64,000 nt of DNA, from assembly GCA_024643725.1 (NCBI GenBank), contig JAHEMJ010000013.1, forward strand, positions 229,847-293,846, read 5' to 3'. Made by a program: the position numbers and the translations under genes. This DNA comes from Crocinitomicaceae bacterium (lineage in GTDB: Bacteria > Bacteroidota > Bacteroidia > Flavobacteriales_D > Crocinitomicaceae). This document shows positions 36,235 through 46,144 of the stretch, piece by piece. Positions within the stretch are counted from its first letter, which is position 1; the number at the start of each line of letters is the position of its first letter. The notes under the pieces were generated by a model. The model ran no database searches, was not told the origin of the DNA, and worked only from the letters and a program-made list of their open reading frames with translations.

Positions 36235-38478
36235 ATGAAATTTACCAACCTATTTGTTGCAGCAGCGCTTGTTGCTGGATCAATTCAATCATTTTATGCA
36301 CAATGTACGGTAACGGCAAGTGCACAAAGTACTACCATCCCTTGTAACGGTTCGACTATTTTAAGTGTCGTAGGAAGTGGTATGAGTCAAGTTGCCTTCG
36401 GTGAAAACTTCAACAGTGGTCAGCCCGTTGGATGGCAGTTTTCACAAGTTGTCACCATTGCAAACAACACATGCGGGGTTCCTTCGTTAGATGGAACAGA
36501 TTTCATGTGGATGGGGAACCAATCTGTTGCACCTCGTGAAATGACAACGATTCCATTAGATGTATCTTCTGGTGGACAAGTTTGTTTTGATATGCGTTAT
36601 GCGATTCAGGCACAAGCGTCTCCTTGCGAAGGTCCCGATTTAGCGAATGAAGGTGTGTACGTTCAATTCTCTACAGATGCTGGACTTTCTTGGACAACCA
36701 TGCAATATTGGAGTCCAAATGGTGGTTATGATCCAATGCTAACTTCTTGGCAAAACTACTGTATTCCCATTCCGGCGGCTGCTCAAACGACATCTACATC
36801 TTTTAGATGGACTCAGTTAGCAGTATCTGGTGCGGCATTTGACCACTGGGGCTTGGATAATATCATGATTACCGCAACAGCTCCTAACTTTAACATTACA
36901 TGGTTACACGATAACTATTCGTATGGCCCAGGAAATTACACGGGAGACGACCCAACACCGGTTAGTCCAACAGGAACAACGTCTTACATCGTCATGATGA
37001 CCGATAGTATCAACACGTGCTACGATACCATTACGATTTCTGTCAACTACCCACAAATTGATACAGTTACAACGATTAATCCAACGTGTGGAAGTATCAA
37101 TGGAAGTTTAACAGCAACCTCTTCCGGTGGAGCTGGTGGATATACCTATAGCATTGGGGCTGCGTTCCAACCTTCTGGAACATTTAACAATTTAGATACA
37201 GCCATGTATACCATTATCATGGTGGATCAAAACAACTGTTCTGATACCATGATGGCCATATTAGATGGTGTCGATTCACTTCAAATCACCAATTTAACTT
37301 CCGTCACCACCACCTGTGGATTGGATAACGGGGTCATCGATTTTGATGTCGTTGGAGGAACGCCTATTTTCCAATATAGTATTGACAATGGAACAACCTA
37401 TTCTTCCGCGATTAACTTTATTAACCTTGCTCCTGGTGTTTATCCAATCCACGTAGTCGATCAAAATGGATGTTTTGACAATGAGTCCGTGGAGATTTTC
37501 CCATCAACGAATCCAGACATCAACAACTTCAATTCTACTTTGGAATTCTGTAGTTTGTCAGATGGTGGAATTACCTCTACGGCAACACTTGGTGTGACTC
37601 CATATCAATTTGTTTTGCACCAAGGAAGTAACCTCATCGCGAACAATGCAACTGGTACCTTTACTGGATTAGAGTCTGGAGATTACTCACTTATCGTCAT
37701 CGACCAAATTGGTTGTGTGGATAGTGTCACAGTAACTGTTGATTCCATTCCAGCACCAATTGCTCCACTTCAAGATACGGTACTTTGTAATTTAACTTTC
37801 CAAATCAACGGGGTACTTTCTTATACTGGAAGTAACTGGACAGCGAATTCGCCGAACATTAATTTCTCGAATCCAGCTGGACAAAATCCAACAATCTTAG
37901 CAGATACTGCAGGAGTTTACGCCATCACGGTTACGGATAGCGTTTGTAATTTCACGGAAACATTCCAATTAACATTTGTTGCGGATCCGTATACACACAT
38001 TTTGGACACGACCTTATGTGTTGGTGAGACACAGGTGCTTGCTGCTCTTGTTCAACCTCAAAACGTAAGTTACCTTTGGTCAACAGGACAAACATCGTCA
38101 GTGATTAGTGTGACTGAAACCGGAGATTACATTGTGTCAACAACCAATATGTGCGGTGTTTACATCGATACTGCAACGGTTAGTTTCTACTTCTGTGACA
38201 TCGAGTTGCCGAATGTCTTTACACCGAATGGAGATGGATCAAATGATTACTTCCAATTGTTGTTCTTTGGTGGATTGAAGACGTTTAATTGTACCATTTT
38301 AAATCGTTGGGGTCAAACAATCCGTGAGTACGATGATCCAGCATTTATGTGGGATGGAAAAGACGAATCTGGAGACGACGTCGTTGAAGGTGTTTATTTC
38401 TACATTGCGAAAGCAGTCTCTAATGGAGGAAATGAAATCTTGAAACAAGGAAATGTTACCTTAGTTCGTTCGAAGTAA
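36235..38478 (+). CDS. T9SS type B sorting-domain (gliding-motility-associated) surface protein
   Basis: The 747-residue protein has a signal peptide (1-22, ending SFYAQ). A Reelin/MAM-like beta domain (about 55-220) covers FNSGQPVGWQFSQV, LDVSSGGQVCFDMRYAI and WGLDNIMI. Several SprB-type repeats follow (GGAGGYTYSIGA, GGTPIFQYSID, LGVTPYQFVLH). The C-terminal CHU_C domain reads LPNVFTPNGDGSNDYFQ, ILNRWGQTI, WDGKDESG and VVEGVYFYI. Type B signals direct export by T9SS and attachment, as in SprB-type adhesins. No catalytic domain is seen. Confidence 0.9.
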   Translation: MKFTNLFVAAALVAGSIQSFYAQCTVTASAQSTTIPCNGSTILSVVGSGMSQVAFGENFNSGQPVGWQFSQVVTIANNTCGVPSLDGTDFMWMGNQSVAPREMTTIPLDVSSGGQVCFDMRYAIQAQASPCEGPDLANEGVYVQFSTDAGLSWTTMQYWSPNGGYDPMLTSWQNYCIPIPAAAQTTSTSFRWTQLAVSGAAFDHWGLDNIMITATAPNFNITWLHDNYSYGPGNYTGDDPTPVSPTGTTSYIVMMTDSINTCYDTITISVNYPQIDTVTTINPTCGSINGSLTATSSGGAGGYTYSIGAAFQPSGTFNNLDTAMYTIIMVDQNNCSDTMMAILDGVDSLQITNLTSVTTTCGLDNGVIDFDVVGGTPIFQYSIDNGTTYSSAINFINLAPGVYPIHVVDQNGCFDNESVEIFPSTNPDINNFNSTLEFCSLSDGGITSTATLGVTPYQFVLHQGSNLIANNATGTFTGLESGDYSLIVIDQIGCVDSVTVTVDSIPAPIAPLQDTVLCNLTFQINGVLSYTGSNWTANSPNINFSNPAGQNPTILADTAGVYAITVTDSVCNFTETFQLTFVADPYTHILDTTLCVGETQVLAALVQPQNVSYLWSTGQTSSVISVTETGDYIVSTTNMCGVYIDTATVSFYFCDIELPNVFTPNGDGSNDYFQLLFFGGLKTFNCTILNRWGQTIREYDDPAFMWDGKDESGDDVVEGVYFYIAKAVSNGGNEILKQGNVTLVRSK

Positions 38479-38492
38479 TTCGCAAGAATTCC

Positions 38493-38500
38493 TATCTTTA
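38493..38500 (+). promoter_or_regulatory. -7 box 3 nt before a GTG start
   Basis: TATCTTTA (one mismatch to TAnnTTTG) ends 3 nt before the GTG at 38504, predicting a leaderless GTG-initiated mRNA. Confidence 0.45.
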
Positions 38501-38503
38501 CGC

Positions 38504-40381
38504 GTGCTTAAACTCAGACAAAATACGCCAAGATGGGTAGTCGTTCTTCTCGACTTAATTATTCATCTTTGTGCGCTCGCATTTGCATACTTAATCCGCT
38601 TTGATCTCAAAGCGGATTTTTCTTTGATTCAATCCGAATGGGAAATCCTTTCGAAATCCCTGTGGTTCTTTGTCCTAGTGAAACTACTTGTGTTCTCCCT
38701 CTTTCAAATTCACAAAGGATTGGTGCGCTACACTTCTACCGAGGACCTCAAACGTATTTTCCTCGCAGAATTAACCTGTTCCCTACTCTTTCTCCTTGCT
38801 GGTCTCGTCCGTTTTCATCAACTGGATGGCTACTTTTTATTCCCGATGTCCGTATTGGTCATGGAATTTCTTGCCAGTGTGACATTTATTGTAGGTGGAA
38901 GATTCGTCATTAAATTGTTGTATCTAGAGACAACGAAGGACAAAGGTCAACAAGAGGCAGTCATCATTTACGGTGCCGGAGTTTCCGGATTAATCACGAA
39001 GCGTACCTTGGAAAAAGATACGCGAAATCAACAAGTGGGTGTCGCTTTTATCGACGATAATGAAAAACTGAGCGGATCTCGCATCGAAGGTATTCGCGTA
39101 TACAGCACGAAACAATTAGCAAAACTCAAAGATGAGTTTCAAGCAAATACCTTGATTGTCGCTATCCAAAATCCAGATAGCGAAAAACTTCAAGCGGTCT
39201 TGGATGAAGCTATTTCATTAAAAATGGACGTTCAAAAGGTGCCAAATCCAAAAAGTTGGATCAATGGAACCTTTAGTTCTCGTCAATTGAAAAAAATCCG
39301 CATCGAAGATTTGTTAGGGAGAGAAGTCATTGAATTGAGCGACAATGCCTTAATGGAAGAATTGACCACCTCAACCATTTTGGTGAGTGGCGCTGCTGGA
39401 TCTATTGGAAGTGGACTTGTTCATCAGATTGCGCGTTACCAACCGAAACGAATTGTCCTATTAGACCAAGCCGAATCGCCGATGTATGATTTGCAGTTTG
39501 AGTTGAATCAACAATTTCCTGAACTCGTATTTGAACTGGTCATGGGAGACATTGCAAATGCGGAACGCATGCGTAAGTTATTTGCTCATTTTCGTCCTGG
39601 AATCGTTTTTCATGCAGCGGCATATAAACACGTACCTATGATGGAATTGAATCCAGCAGAAGCGATTCAAACGAATGTCAAAGGCACCAAATTGCTTGCA
39701 GATCTTTCCATGGAAATGGGCGTAAAGAAATTCATCATGATTTCGACAGATAAAGCTGTAAATCCAACCAACGTCATGGGTGCATCGAAGCGCATTGCAG
39801 AGATTTACGTGCAAAAAATGAACGAACAAGGAAAAACACAGTTCATAACCACACGCTTTGGAAATGTCCTTGGTTCAAATGGCTCTGTCATTCCACTCTT
39901 TCAAAAGCAAATTGAGAACGGTGGACCCATTACGATAACCGATGAACGCATCACCCGCTTTTTCATGACGATTCCCGAAGCTTGTCAATTAGTACTAGAA
40001 GCAGCGACTATGGGCAAAGGCGGTGAGATTTTTGTTTTCGAGATGGGGAAATCGGTGAAAATCGTCGATTTAGCAAAAAAAATGATTCAATTGTCCGGAC
40101 TCGAACTCGGAAAGGACATCGAACTTTCATTTACTGGACTGCGTCCGGGCGAAAAGCTATACGAAGAATTGTTGGCCAATGAAGAGAATACAATGCCCAC
40201 ACATCATCAGAAAATCCTCATTGCCAAAACACGTGTGGAAAGTGACGAACAAGTGGCCGCTATACAAACGCTGATTGACTTATCCGTTCAACAAGAGAAC
40301 GAAGCGATTGTCCGCCAAATGAAAAAGATTGTCCCAGAATTTATCTCCAACAATTCCGAATACCAAAAACTCGACAAATGA
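38504..40381 (+). CDS. Membrane nucleotide-sugar 4,6-dehydratase (CapD/WbpM/PglF-like), GTG start
   Basis: The 625-residue protein has four membrane helices in residues 1-130, a first Rossmann domain near 155-250 (IYGAGVSGL) and a second SDR domain from about 287 (LVSGAAGSIGSGL). The catalytic region is ISTDKAVNPTNVMGASKR. It turns UDP-GlcNAc into the 4-keto-6-deoxy sugar used for surface polysaccharide or protein glycosylation. The start is GTG, because no ATG occurs before residue 100 and the helix needs this N-terminus. It overlaps the thioesterase gene by 4 nt. Confidence 0.9.
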   Translation: MLKLRQNTPRWVVVLLDLIIHLCALAFAYLIRFDLKADFSLIQSEWEILSKSLWFFVLVKLLVFSLFQIHKGLVRYTSTEDLKRIFLAELTCSLLFLLAGLVRFHQLDGYFLFPMSVLVMEFLASVTFIVGGRFVIKLLYLETTKDKGQQEAVIIYGAGVSGLITKRTLEKDTRNQQVGVAFIDDNEKLSGSRIEGIRVYSTKQLAKLKDEFQANTLIVAIQNPDSEKLQAVLDEAISLKMDVQKVPNPKSWINGTFSSRQLKKIRIEDLLGREVIELSDNALMEELTTSTILVSGAAGSIGSGLVHQIARYQPKRIVLLDQAESPMYDLQFELNQQFPELVFELVMGDIANAERMRKLFAHFRPGIVFHAAAYKHVPMMELNPAEAIQTNVKGTKLLADLSMEMGVKKFIMISTDKAVNPTNVMGASKRIAEIYVQKMNEQGKTQFITTRFGNVLGSNGSVIPLFQKQIENGGPITITDERITRFFMTIPEACQLVLEAATMGKGGEIFVFEMGKSVKIVDLAKKMIQLSGLELGKDIELSFTGLRPGEKLYEELLANEENTMPTHHQKILIAKTRVESDEQVAAIQTLIDLSVQQENEAIVRQMKKIVPEFISNNSEYQKLDK

Positions 40382-40770
40382 TTTCTCCAGCTCGCATTTT
40401 CGTTCGTTTGACGGACCTTGACATCCTCGGACACGTCAACAACGCCATTTACCTCACTTATTTCGAAATCGCTCGCATGCATTATTTTGCCGAGTTGGTC
40501 GGAAATGAATGGAATTGGATGGAAGAAGGCGTGGTATTGGTCAAAAACGAAGTCGAGTACATCAAACCAATCGTTTTAAACGACGTTCCCTACGTGAAGG
40601 TGTCCTTGATTCATCTTGGAACCAAAAGCTTCACCTTAGGCTACGAAATCACCGTAAACGATCAATTGGTCACAAAAGGTTCCTCCGTATTAGTTGGATT
40701 CAACTCTAAAACACAGTCGACCATCGAAATTCCGGAGCGAATGAAGGAAGCGATTTTGAAATTGGCGTAG
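40378..40770 (+). CDS. Hotdog-fold acyl-CoA thioesterase (4HBT/YbgC-like)
   Basis: The 130-residue protein has the hotdog signature RLTDLDILGHVNNAIYLTYFEIARMHYF, with the catalytic Asp in the TDLD position and N in HVNN. It hydrolyses acyl-CoA thioesters. It is translationally coupled to the dehydratase (ATGA overlap). A functional link is not obvious. Confidence 0.87.
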   Translation: MISPARIFVRLTDLDILGHVNNAIYLTYFEIARMHYFAELVGNEWNWMEEGVVLVKNEVEYIKPIVLNDVPYVKVSLIHLGTKSFTLGYEITVNDQLVTKGSSVLVGFNSKTQSTIEIPERMKEAILKLA

Positions 40771-40815
40771 GGATGTATCAGTTTGGAATCATTTCCTGAA
40801 AATACTAGGTTAAGA

Positions 40816-41424
40816 ATGTTTGAAAGCGTCCAAAATTTAATGCAACGACAAACCACAACGTTTAGAACCAATGCGTTTGGCATTTTATTCATCGTTACTT
40901 TTATGCGATTGTTTGCAAGCTGTTCCACTGATAGCAATACATCTAAAAAATGGGAAAAGAAATCCAATCGAACGAACATTGAAAACAACATAGCGAAGTA
41001 CGAATGGTTTGAATACGTAGATTCCGTTCAAACGATTCGAATGGATCAATGCATTGACTCCTTTTCCACGTATTCGATGAAAGAAACAGCCCCAGAGGTG
41101 ATTTCGAGAAATCGATTTGTTTTATGGAAAAAGGGTGAAATTGCTGTTCAAGGTGAGTACGATTTCCTCAGTCAATTCGGCGATAGCCTCATTCAAATTA
41201 TTAGCTATCGGAAATCGAGCATTACTGTCCTTAACTATGATTTAAGCAATAAAAAACTACCCAAACCAGCGATTCAAGTGGTTTTGGACCTCGAAAAAAG
41301 TCCATATTCCGGCAACTGCTATGAAATAACCAAGGTCAACAAGGAAATGAATCAGCAGTTAACGATTGAAATTTATAACTCCTGTACCAATCGTTACGTG
41401 CAGAAAAAAGTTCCGATTCCTTGA
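40816..41424 (+). CDS. Lipoprotein of unknown function
   Basis: The frame carries a membrane segment followed by a lipobox (LFASC) and a polar mature part with no recognised family. The true start is uncertain: ATG at 40816 gives 202 residues, ATG at 40840 gives a shorter and more signal-like N-terminus (MQRQTTTFRTNAFG), and TTG at 40783 is unlikely. It is the first gene of an accessory-looking stretch. Confidence 0.6.
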   Translation: MFESVQNLMQRQTTTFRTNAFGILFIVTFMRLFASCSTDSNTSKKWEKKSNRTNIENNIAKYEWFEYVDSVQTIRMDQCIDSFSTYSMKETAPEVISRNRFVLWKKGEIAVQGEYDFLSQFGDSLIQIISYRKSSITVLNYDLSNKKLPKPAIQVVLDLEKSPYSGNCYEITKVNKEMNQQLTIEIYNSCTNRYVQKKVPIP

Positions 41425-41556
41425 AAAACACACTTTTGTAAGTTAGCTCCTTCCTCACTTTTATCATGAGATTAAAAAGTTGATACGCACTTTTGAAAAA
41501 TAGAAATATCGTTTAAAGGTATGATCAAAATCCTCTTAATCACCACTCTTGAAGGA

Positions 41557-41757
41557 TTAGTTACCCATGCCATTTCTAAACAAAATCGCTAGGCTGATGA
41601 AATAACAAAGGACCGAAAAAAAAGATCCAACTAACACGCCAATGATAACCAGCAAGATTTTGTTCGTCTCGCTCATTTTCCAAATGATCAGCACCATTAC
41701 TAGCGGCATGATAAACATGAGCATCCAAAAAAACTGTCCAATGAGATCTAAAATCAT
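41557..41757 (-). CDS. Small two-helix membrane protein
   Basis: The 66-residue protein is almost entirely two hydrophobic helices (FWMLMFIMPLVMVLIIW and IIGVLVGSFFSVLCYFISLAIL) with a short polar turn (KMSETNK). The family is not recognised. It follows the next upstream gene after 7 nt, suggesting a shared transcript. Confidence 0.6.
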   Translation of the reverse strand: MILDLIGQFFWMLMFIMPLVMVLIIWKMSETNKILLVIIGVLVGSFFSVLCYFISLAILFRNGMGN

Positions 41758-41764
41758 GCCTTAT

Positions 41765-42385
41765 TTACTTTTTAGTTAAGGGAACAAATGGGACAACAAA
41801 CTGATGGTACACTTCCTCCATCTGCTTGATGTAACGGTAGTCTTTAGTCGTCTCAAGGTCTTTCTTTTCCTTCCATTTGTGTGCTATTTCAGGCGAATTC
41901 ATTTGCGTTTTCAGTTTCTGACCTTTGGTTTTTACCAACACTTGAGTGAACGAATCAGCATGATCGAGCGCGAATGAATAATAGATTTCCTGATGGATAT
42001 TATAATTGACCACGAGTGTGTTTTTTCTTCTTTCAACGGACAAGAAATTTTCACCATTGTAATACAACTTGAACACCTTTTTCCTGCCGAATCCACTGTA
42101 TTGAATGGACAAAAGTGAATCAATTTGACCTAGCGTAGTCGGCTTTAGCCTTTTTTTCACCTGTAAACGATCAACTGCGACACCAAAGTTTCCTTGTCCA
42201 TATGTGAGGAGTTCATAGAGTGCCTTTTTCTTTTGATCAACCCCAAATAGCGGTTCAAAATCCAATTGCGAAATGGATCGTCCACTTAGTAAAAGAAATA
42301 CACCAAAAAAGAGCAGTTTGCTGTAAAACAACTTCTTTCGAACGTTGAGTAATTTGATGTGTTGCTGTAAAAGAGATGACTTCAT
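41765..42385 (-). CDS. Secreted or membrane-anchored protein of unknown function
   Basis: The 206-residue protein has an N-terminal hydrophobic segment (about 24-38, LLFFGVFLLLSG) ending in SISQ, probably a late signal peptide. The mature part has many Lys and Tyr residues (FKLYYNGENFLSVERRKNTLVVNYN). No family is recognised. Confidence 0.62.
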   Translation of the reverse strand: MKSSLLQQHIKLLNVRKKLFYSKLLFFGVFLLLSGRSISQLDFEPLFGVDQKKKALYELLTYGQGNFGVAVDRLQVKKRLKPTTLGQIDSLLSIQYSGFGRKKVFKLYYNGENFLSVERRKNTLVVNYNIHQEIYYSFALDHADSFTQVLVKTKGQKLKTQMNSPEIAHKWKEKKDLETTKDYRYIKQMEEVYHQFVVPFVPLTKK

Positions 42386-42440
42386 TGCATGGATATTACG
42401 GAATAAATACGAATGATTTCAAAACATATTTCATCAACCA

Positions 42441-42948
42441 TCACTTTATACGCGTTAACAATCCATTAGAAAAGGTGTATTTTTCGATTTCGTCATCCAT
42501 TTTGACATTCAAAATCTGATGTACTTTTTTTACTGCGTCGTAACGCACATCATTTTTGTCAAATGGTATCCTAAAGATATTCCACCGTTCATATTCCTTG
42601 TAGATGATGTAATTAACCTCCGCTCCATATGTTGATCCATTCACATATGTCCGCAAAAGGTAGGGCATTTCACCCCCTCGAGTGAATACTATTGTCCAAG
42701 GAAATCCGATTGTTTTTCTCTACCGGAAAGGTATTGCCATAACCGATGAGGGAGTTCATCGCGCTGGAATCTCGCAACGCAAGTGCTGTGTAATTTTTCG
42801 TTTTGTGGACTAGAATGTCTAAGGTACAGATACTGTCTAATTTGACCCGAGTTGTGTCCACCATTTCTTTCGCTGTGATTGGAGACTTCGTGTTATTGTT
42901 GGAGCAGCTCAATAATACGGATAAACAAAGTAAAAAAACGAATCTCAT
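42441..42948 (-). pseudogene. Small lipoprotein gene split by a frameshift at a G5 run
   Basis: Two frames lie end to end. The upstream frame (42948-42670, 92 residues) starts with a lipoprotein signal (MRFVFLLCLSVLLSC) and ends at TGA just after a G5 run (42677-42673 on the minus strand). The downstream frame (75 residues to 42441) continues in the +1 register. Removing one G gives an uninterrupted protein of about 168 residues that reads SIHSRGEMPYLLRTYVNG across the junction. It is either a recent pseudogene, a phase-variable gene or a homopolymer sequencing error. Confidence 0.6.
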
Positions 42949-43170
42949 TCCCTCTCTAATTAGGTATTTGGATAATTATTTTCTCTACCTGTCCCCTGAT
43001 TTATTTAGTTCGAATACCAAAAAGATAAAGATCTTCAAGTGAAGGAAATAAGTAAGGAAACAGATAGTCGAAAATTAAGTAAAATATAGATTAAATGACC
43101 AATTTGAACTTTCAAAATTTTATCTCAGCGAAATCTACTGACACAATGAGAGGCTAAGTGACAACCAAAT

Positions 43171-43491
43171 TCATTCGCGATGTATCCTTCTAAAATTCAG
43201 TAAATCATCATCCATAGAAAACAAAAGTGTAGCATTTTGGCAAGTCACTTCGCGCATACCTTTTTTATGACCCTCATACAACCAGTTGTAAAACCTCACC
43301 TTTCCACTTTCAAGTAACTTCCATTTGCCTGAATGAACTGTATGATGCGCATCAAAATATTCGTACGTCTGATTCTTTTTTAATGCTAATGTTTGTCCAT
43401 ATTGATTCTCATACTCTCCAACCACAGCAGGTTGATTATCACATGCGTTCACTAAAACACACATTAGAAAAACCATAAGTCGAATTTTCAT
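43171..43491 (-). CDS. Small lipoprotein of unknown function
   Basis: The 106-residue protein has a lipoprotein signal ending VNAC (Cys17). The mature part reads as a small beta-barrel-like fold (GEYENQYGQTLALKKNQTYEYF then GKWKLLESGKVRFYNW), a pattern seen in copper-resistance-NlpE-like and lipocalin-like small lipoproteins. No firm assignment is possible. Confidence 0.62.
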   Translation of the reverse strand: MKIRLMVFLMCVLVNACDNQPAVVGEYENQYGQTLALKKNQTYEYFDAHHTVHSGKWKLLESGKVRFYNWLYEGHKKGMREVTCQNATLLFSMDDDLLNFRRIHRE

Positions 43492-43631
43492 ATTCTAATT
43501 TTCACCTTTTTTGACATTCTTTTTTTTTCGCTATTCATCATCCCATTAGAAACACCGAGGGAAAGATACTCCTTGTTCGTCTAAAGCGGAGAAAACAGGA
43601 TTCGTTCCCGGATACAATCGGAGGAGAATAT

Positions 43632-44252
43632 CTACCTAATTACCTTCCGATGACTCATTAAAAAGGGATATTCTACCACGCCCGTACATTTCCTTTTTCT
43701 GAAGTACTTTCTTTTGTTTATCCTTCTGTATTCCTTTTTGCTTTGTTCCATGTTATAAACATAAAGGATTTTCTTCGGCTTTCCATTTTTAAAGCGCATG
43801 GAATGAATAACTTCAGAATTCTCTTTACTCAAGCAAAATAAAGGACCATCGAGTTGCCCATTTTTAAAGGTTGCTTGATAGGCTACTTTACCTAAATCAG
43901 GATAGAAGATGGTGCCTGTACCCTCTATTTTTCCATTGCGCATTTCGTACCTAAAAAGCAGATGACCGTCCAAAAATATGTCAAGTAAGCCATATCCGCT
44001 ATCACTATCAATCTCCGTTGATTTTCTTGTGACATACAATGGTTGCTGGTTTTTCATGTAGTATGGAGAACAGTCCATTAAATAAACCCTTCCATAGAGG
44101 CAATACAGACTGTCCATTCGTTGATTAAAATAATCGTACACCTGATGAGAACTATCCATTTGACAGTGAAAAGCCCCCTCATTCAAACAACTTATTTGTG
44201 AATAGCTAATTTTAGAAAACAGCAATACCAAAATGAAACAATACGATCTCAT
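43632..44252 (-). CDS. Secreted protein with YwqK/MORN-type repeats
   Basis: From the ATG at 44252 the protein has 206 residues with a signal peptide (MRSYCFILVLLFSKISYSQ). The middle has two to three YwqK-like repeats (LLFRYEMRNGKIEGTGTIFY and VAYQATFKNGQLDGPLF). A basic, Arg/Lys-rich tail follows. The chosen start overlaps the upstream stop by 4 nt (ATGA); a longer frame to 44300 would have a Cys-rich extension before the signal peptide and is unlikely. Confidence 0.65.
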   Translation of the reverse strand: MRSYCFILVLLFSKISYSQISCLNEGAFHCQMDSSHQVYDYFNQRMDSLYCLYGRVYLMDCSPYYMKNQQPLYVTRKSTEIDSDSGYGLLDIFLDGHLLFRYEMRNGKIEGTGTIFYPDLGKVAYQATFKNGQLDGPLFCLSKENSEVIHSMRFKNGKPKKILYVYNMEQSKKEYRRINKRKYFRKRKCTGVVEYPFLMSHRKVIR

Positions 44253-44923
44253 TCCTTGTTTTTTAATTCCAGTTGTACAATTCCCACAATCTTTTTCCAT
44301 AAGTCAATCAACTCATTTAACACTCCAGCATTATTCCCGTTAGGATTCAGATGAAGCACTTGCTCTACACAATAAAAATATTCTTCTAGGGCGACATAAA
44401 CAGCCTCTTTCCAGTCTTTTAAAGGAAGGGGAACCCCAGAGAAATAATGTTGGGCTCTAGTTTTCATTGGAGCTTCATCAGGTGCTAAAAAGCTTAGGTT
44501 TAAACCATTTTCTCCGGACTTACTCAATACGAATTTCTCTTCTATCATTGTACTCAGAATGAGGCTGGATGAAAATTCACCATCAATATCTAGTAGGCCA
44601 GATGACAATCCCTCTAGCCAAAACAAACTTTCCAATAAAAAAGAAACGGGCTTCCATAAATGATTAAAATTCACACCTCTGAATATGGTTTTATAGCCAT
44701 CCATTGTCACGGAAAATCCTCCCATCATACTGACAAAATTAGGAACTTCTAAATCTTCGTAATCCATTGTATCCGAACCATCCGTTAGCAAGTTAAATTC
44801 AACCTCACGTCCTTCCTTGGATCGATAGATACACATGATTTCCATTTTTTTGACGGGATTTAAATTTTTCATGCTATTTACGTTCTTTCCTTTTATTTTG
44901 ATTGGCTTGTCTACTGATTTCAT
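44249..44923 (-). CDS. Cytoplasmic protein of unknown function
   Basis: From the ATG at 44923 the protein has 224 residues. It has no signal peptide, in contrast to its neighbours, and is rich in acidic and hydrophobic residues (MGGFSVTMDGYKTIFRGVNFNHLWKP). The fold and family are not recognised. It could be an immunity- or chaperone-like partner of the neighbouring secreted proteins; that is speculation. Coupled by overlap to the repeat gene downstream. A start at 44872 is also possible. Confidence 0.58.
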   Translation of the reverse strand: MKSVDKPIKIKGKNVNSMKNLNPVKKMEIMCIYRSKEGREVEFNLLTDGSDTMDYEDLEVPNFVSMMGGFSVTMDGYKTIFRGVNFNHLWKPVSFLLESLFWLEGLSSGLLDIDGEFSSSLILSTMIEEKFVLSKSGENGLNLSFLAPDEAPMKTRAQHYFSGVPLPLKDWKEAVYVALEEYFYCVEQVLHLNPNGNNAGVLNELIDLWKKIVGIVQLELKNKE

Positions 44924-44949
44924 TCCTAATTTCCAATTACAAATAGTTC

Positions 44950-45507
44950 TCAAAAATAATAACGAACAAAAAAACGAAGAAAACGCCAATCAGTGTAATT
45001 CTTCAAGGTGATCTTTACCCCGAATTGCCTATTCCATTTCGCCCGATTTTCGTAAATATACTCAATGTTTCTTCTGAGTAATATCACTTCAAATTCGTAA
45101 GGCTCTGACTCATACGTGAAATTCATTCGGTTGTTGTACCCTAAGGACGAGGAATAACGACCAGTTTTTTGGCCTTCGTACTCATTGATGACTATTCTCA
45201 TGTCCTTGAATTGATCATAGGACGCTTCCATATTGATGTTATTCGACGTAATCTTGATTCGGTCATCATAAAAAACAATCTCTCCCCGATCGATTGTTTT
45301 ATTAAAAAAACGTTCCCAAATCTCCAATAAAATTGGCACGACAATACCGATAAGTAAAAGAGCTATTTCTTGAAAGACAAAGACAAGTAGAAATACAATC
45401 GGCAAAGTAAAGGGTAAAATACACCTCAATAGCAAGCGCAAACCATCGTCGATGTCTTCGTGAACCAAAAAACCAACTTTTTGGTAATAATAGAAGGATT
45501 CTGACAT
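44950..45507 (-). CDS. Membrane protein with helical hairpin and PH-like domain (YcxB-like)
   Basis: The 185-residue protein has two adjacent membrane helices (about 27-62, TLPIVFLLVFVFQEIALLLIGIV) followed by a beta-rich cytoplasmic domain. The segment FYDDRIKITSNNINMEASYDQFKDM resembles the YcxB-like PH domain. The function of such proteins is unknown. It is followed by the unknown cytoplasmic gene at a 26-nt distance. Confidence 0.6.
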   Translation of the reverse strand: MSESFYYYQKVGFLVHEDIDDGLRLLLRCILPFTLPIVFLLVFVFQEIALLLIGIVVPILLEIWERFFNKTIDRGEIVFYDDRIKITSNNINMEASYDQFKDMRIVINEYEGQKTGRYSSSLGYNNRMNFTYESEPYEFEVILLRRNIEYIYENRAKWNRQFGVKITLKNYTDWRFLRFFVRYYF

Positions 45508-45528
45508 ATTATTCTTTTTTAATCATGC

Positions 45529-46014
45529 TCATTTTCTAATGTACACATGTGTAAATTCCGTATAAATTTGGTCCTTGTGAATGTGTCTGCGCGTATCCTT
45601 TAAATACATTCGATTTTTTCTAATTTTCAACACCCGAAAATTCTTGTATTTTAATCCGGATTGATAGTGAAGTTGAACCTCCATCTTTCGCATGATCCGG
45701 CTATTTGAAAGTTCATAACCCAAAGGATAAAAACGATTTGGATTTCCAGGAATGATACAAACGAGAGTGGATAAAAAATTGGGTTCGAGTTTTTTCAAGA
45801 ACGCATCTCTATTATTCAGTGTATCCTTTTCGAAAATATATTCAGCAGCGAGATACGGATCAGTGGATTGACTAATTTCTGTAAAAATGATGACGGTATC
45901 TGCTTTGAAACTATAGGAATAGATCCAATCCCCTTTGATTTTCTTTACCATTTTTTGACCGGAACAAAAATGAGCTAACATCACAAAAAAGAAGACGCAC
46001 GTTTTTTTGATCAT
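45529..46014 (-). CDS. Small secreted protein of unknown function
   Basis: The 161-residue protein has a signal peptide (1-19, ending HFCSGQ). The mature part is basic, with several Tyr and Arg residues near the end (KNRMYLKDTRRHIHKDQIYTEFTHVYIRK). The family is not recognised. Confidence 0.6.
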   Translation of the reverse strand: MIKKTCVFFFVMLAHFCSGQKMVKKIKGDWIYSYSFKADTVIIFTEISQSTDPYLAAEYIFEKDTLNNRDAFLKKLEPNFLSTLVCIIPGNPNRFYPLGYELSNSRIMRKMEVQLHYQSGLKYKNFRVLKIRKNRMYLKDTRRHIHKDQIYTEFTHVYIRK

Positions 46015-46144
46015 TTATTTCGGAATAGGTTTAAGGCTTCATATTTCATCAAATATACTGAAATCTGCGATGTGCAATGTGGTGTCTTTAAGCGTTTTTC
46101 ATTGAGGAAATCTGGCACGAATGGAAGTCTGCGGGTCAGTATCC

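Noticed and set aside
41425..41556. Possible terminator between the lipoprotein and small membrane genes (AATCCT and AGGATT arms)
   Set aside because: The arms are only 6 bp with a long loop and no T-run.
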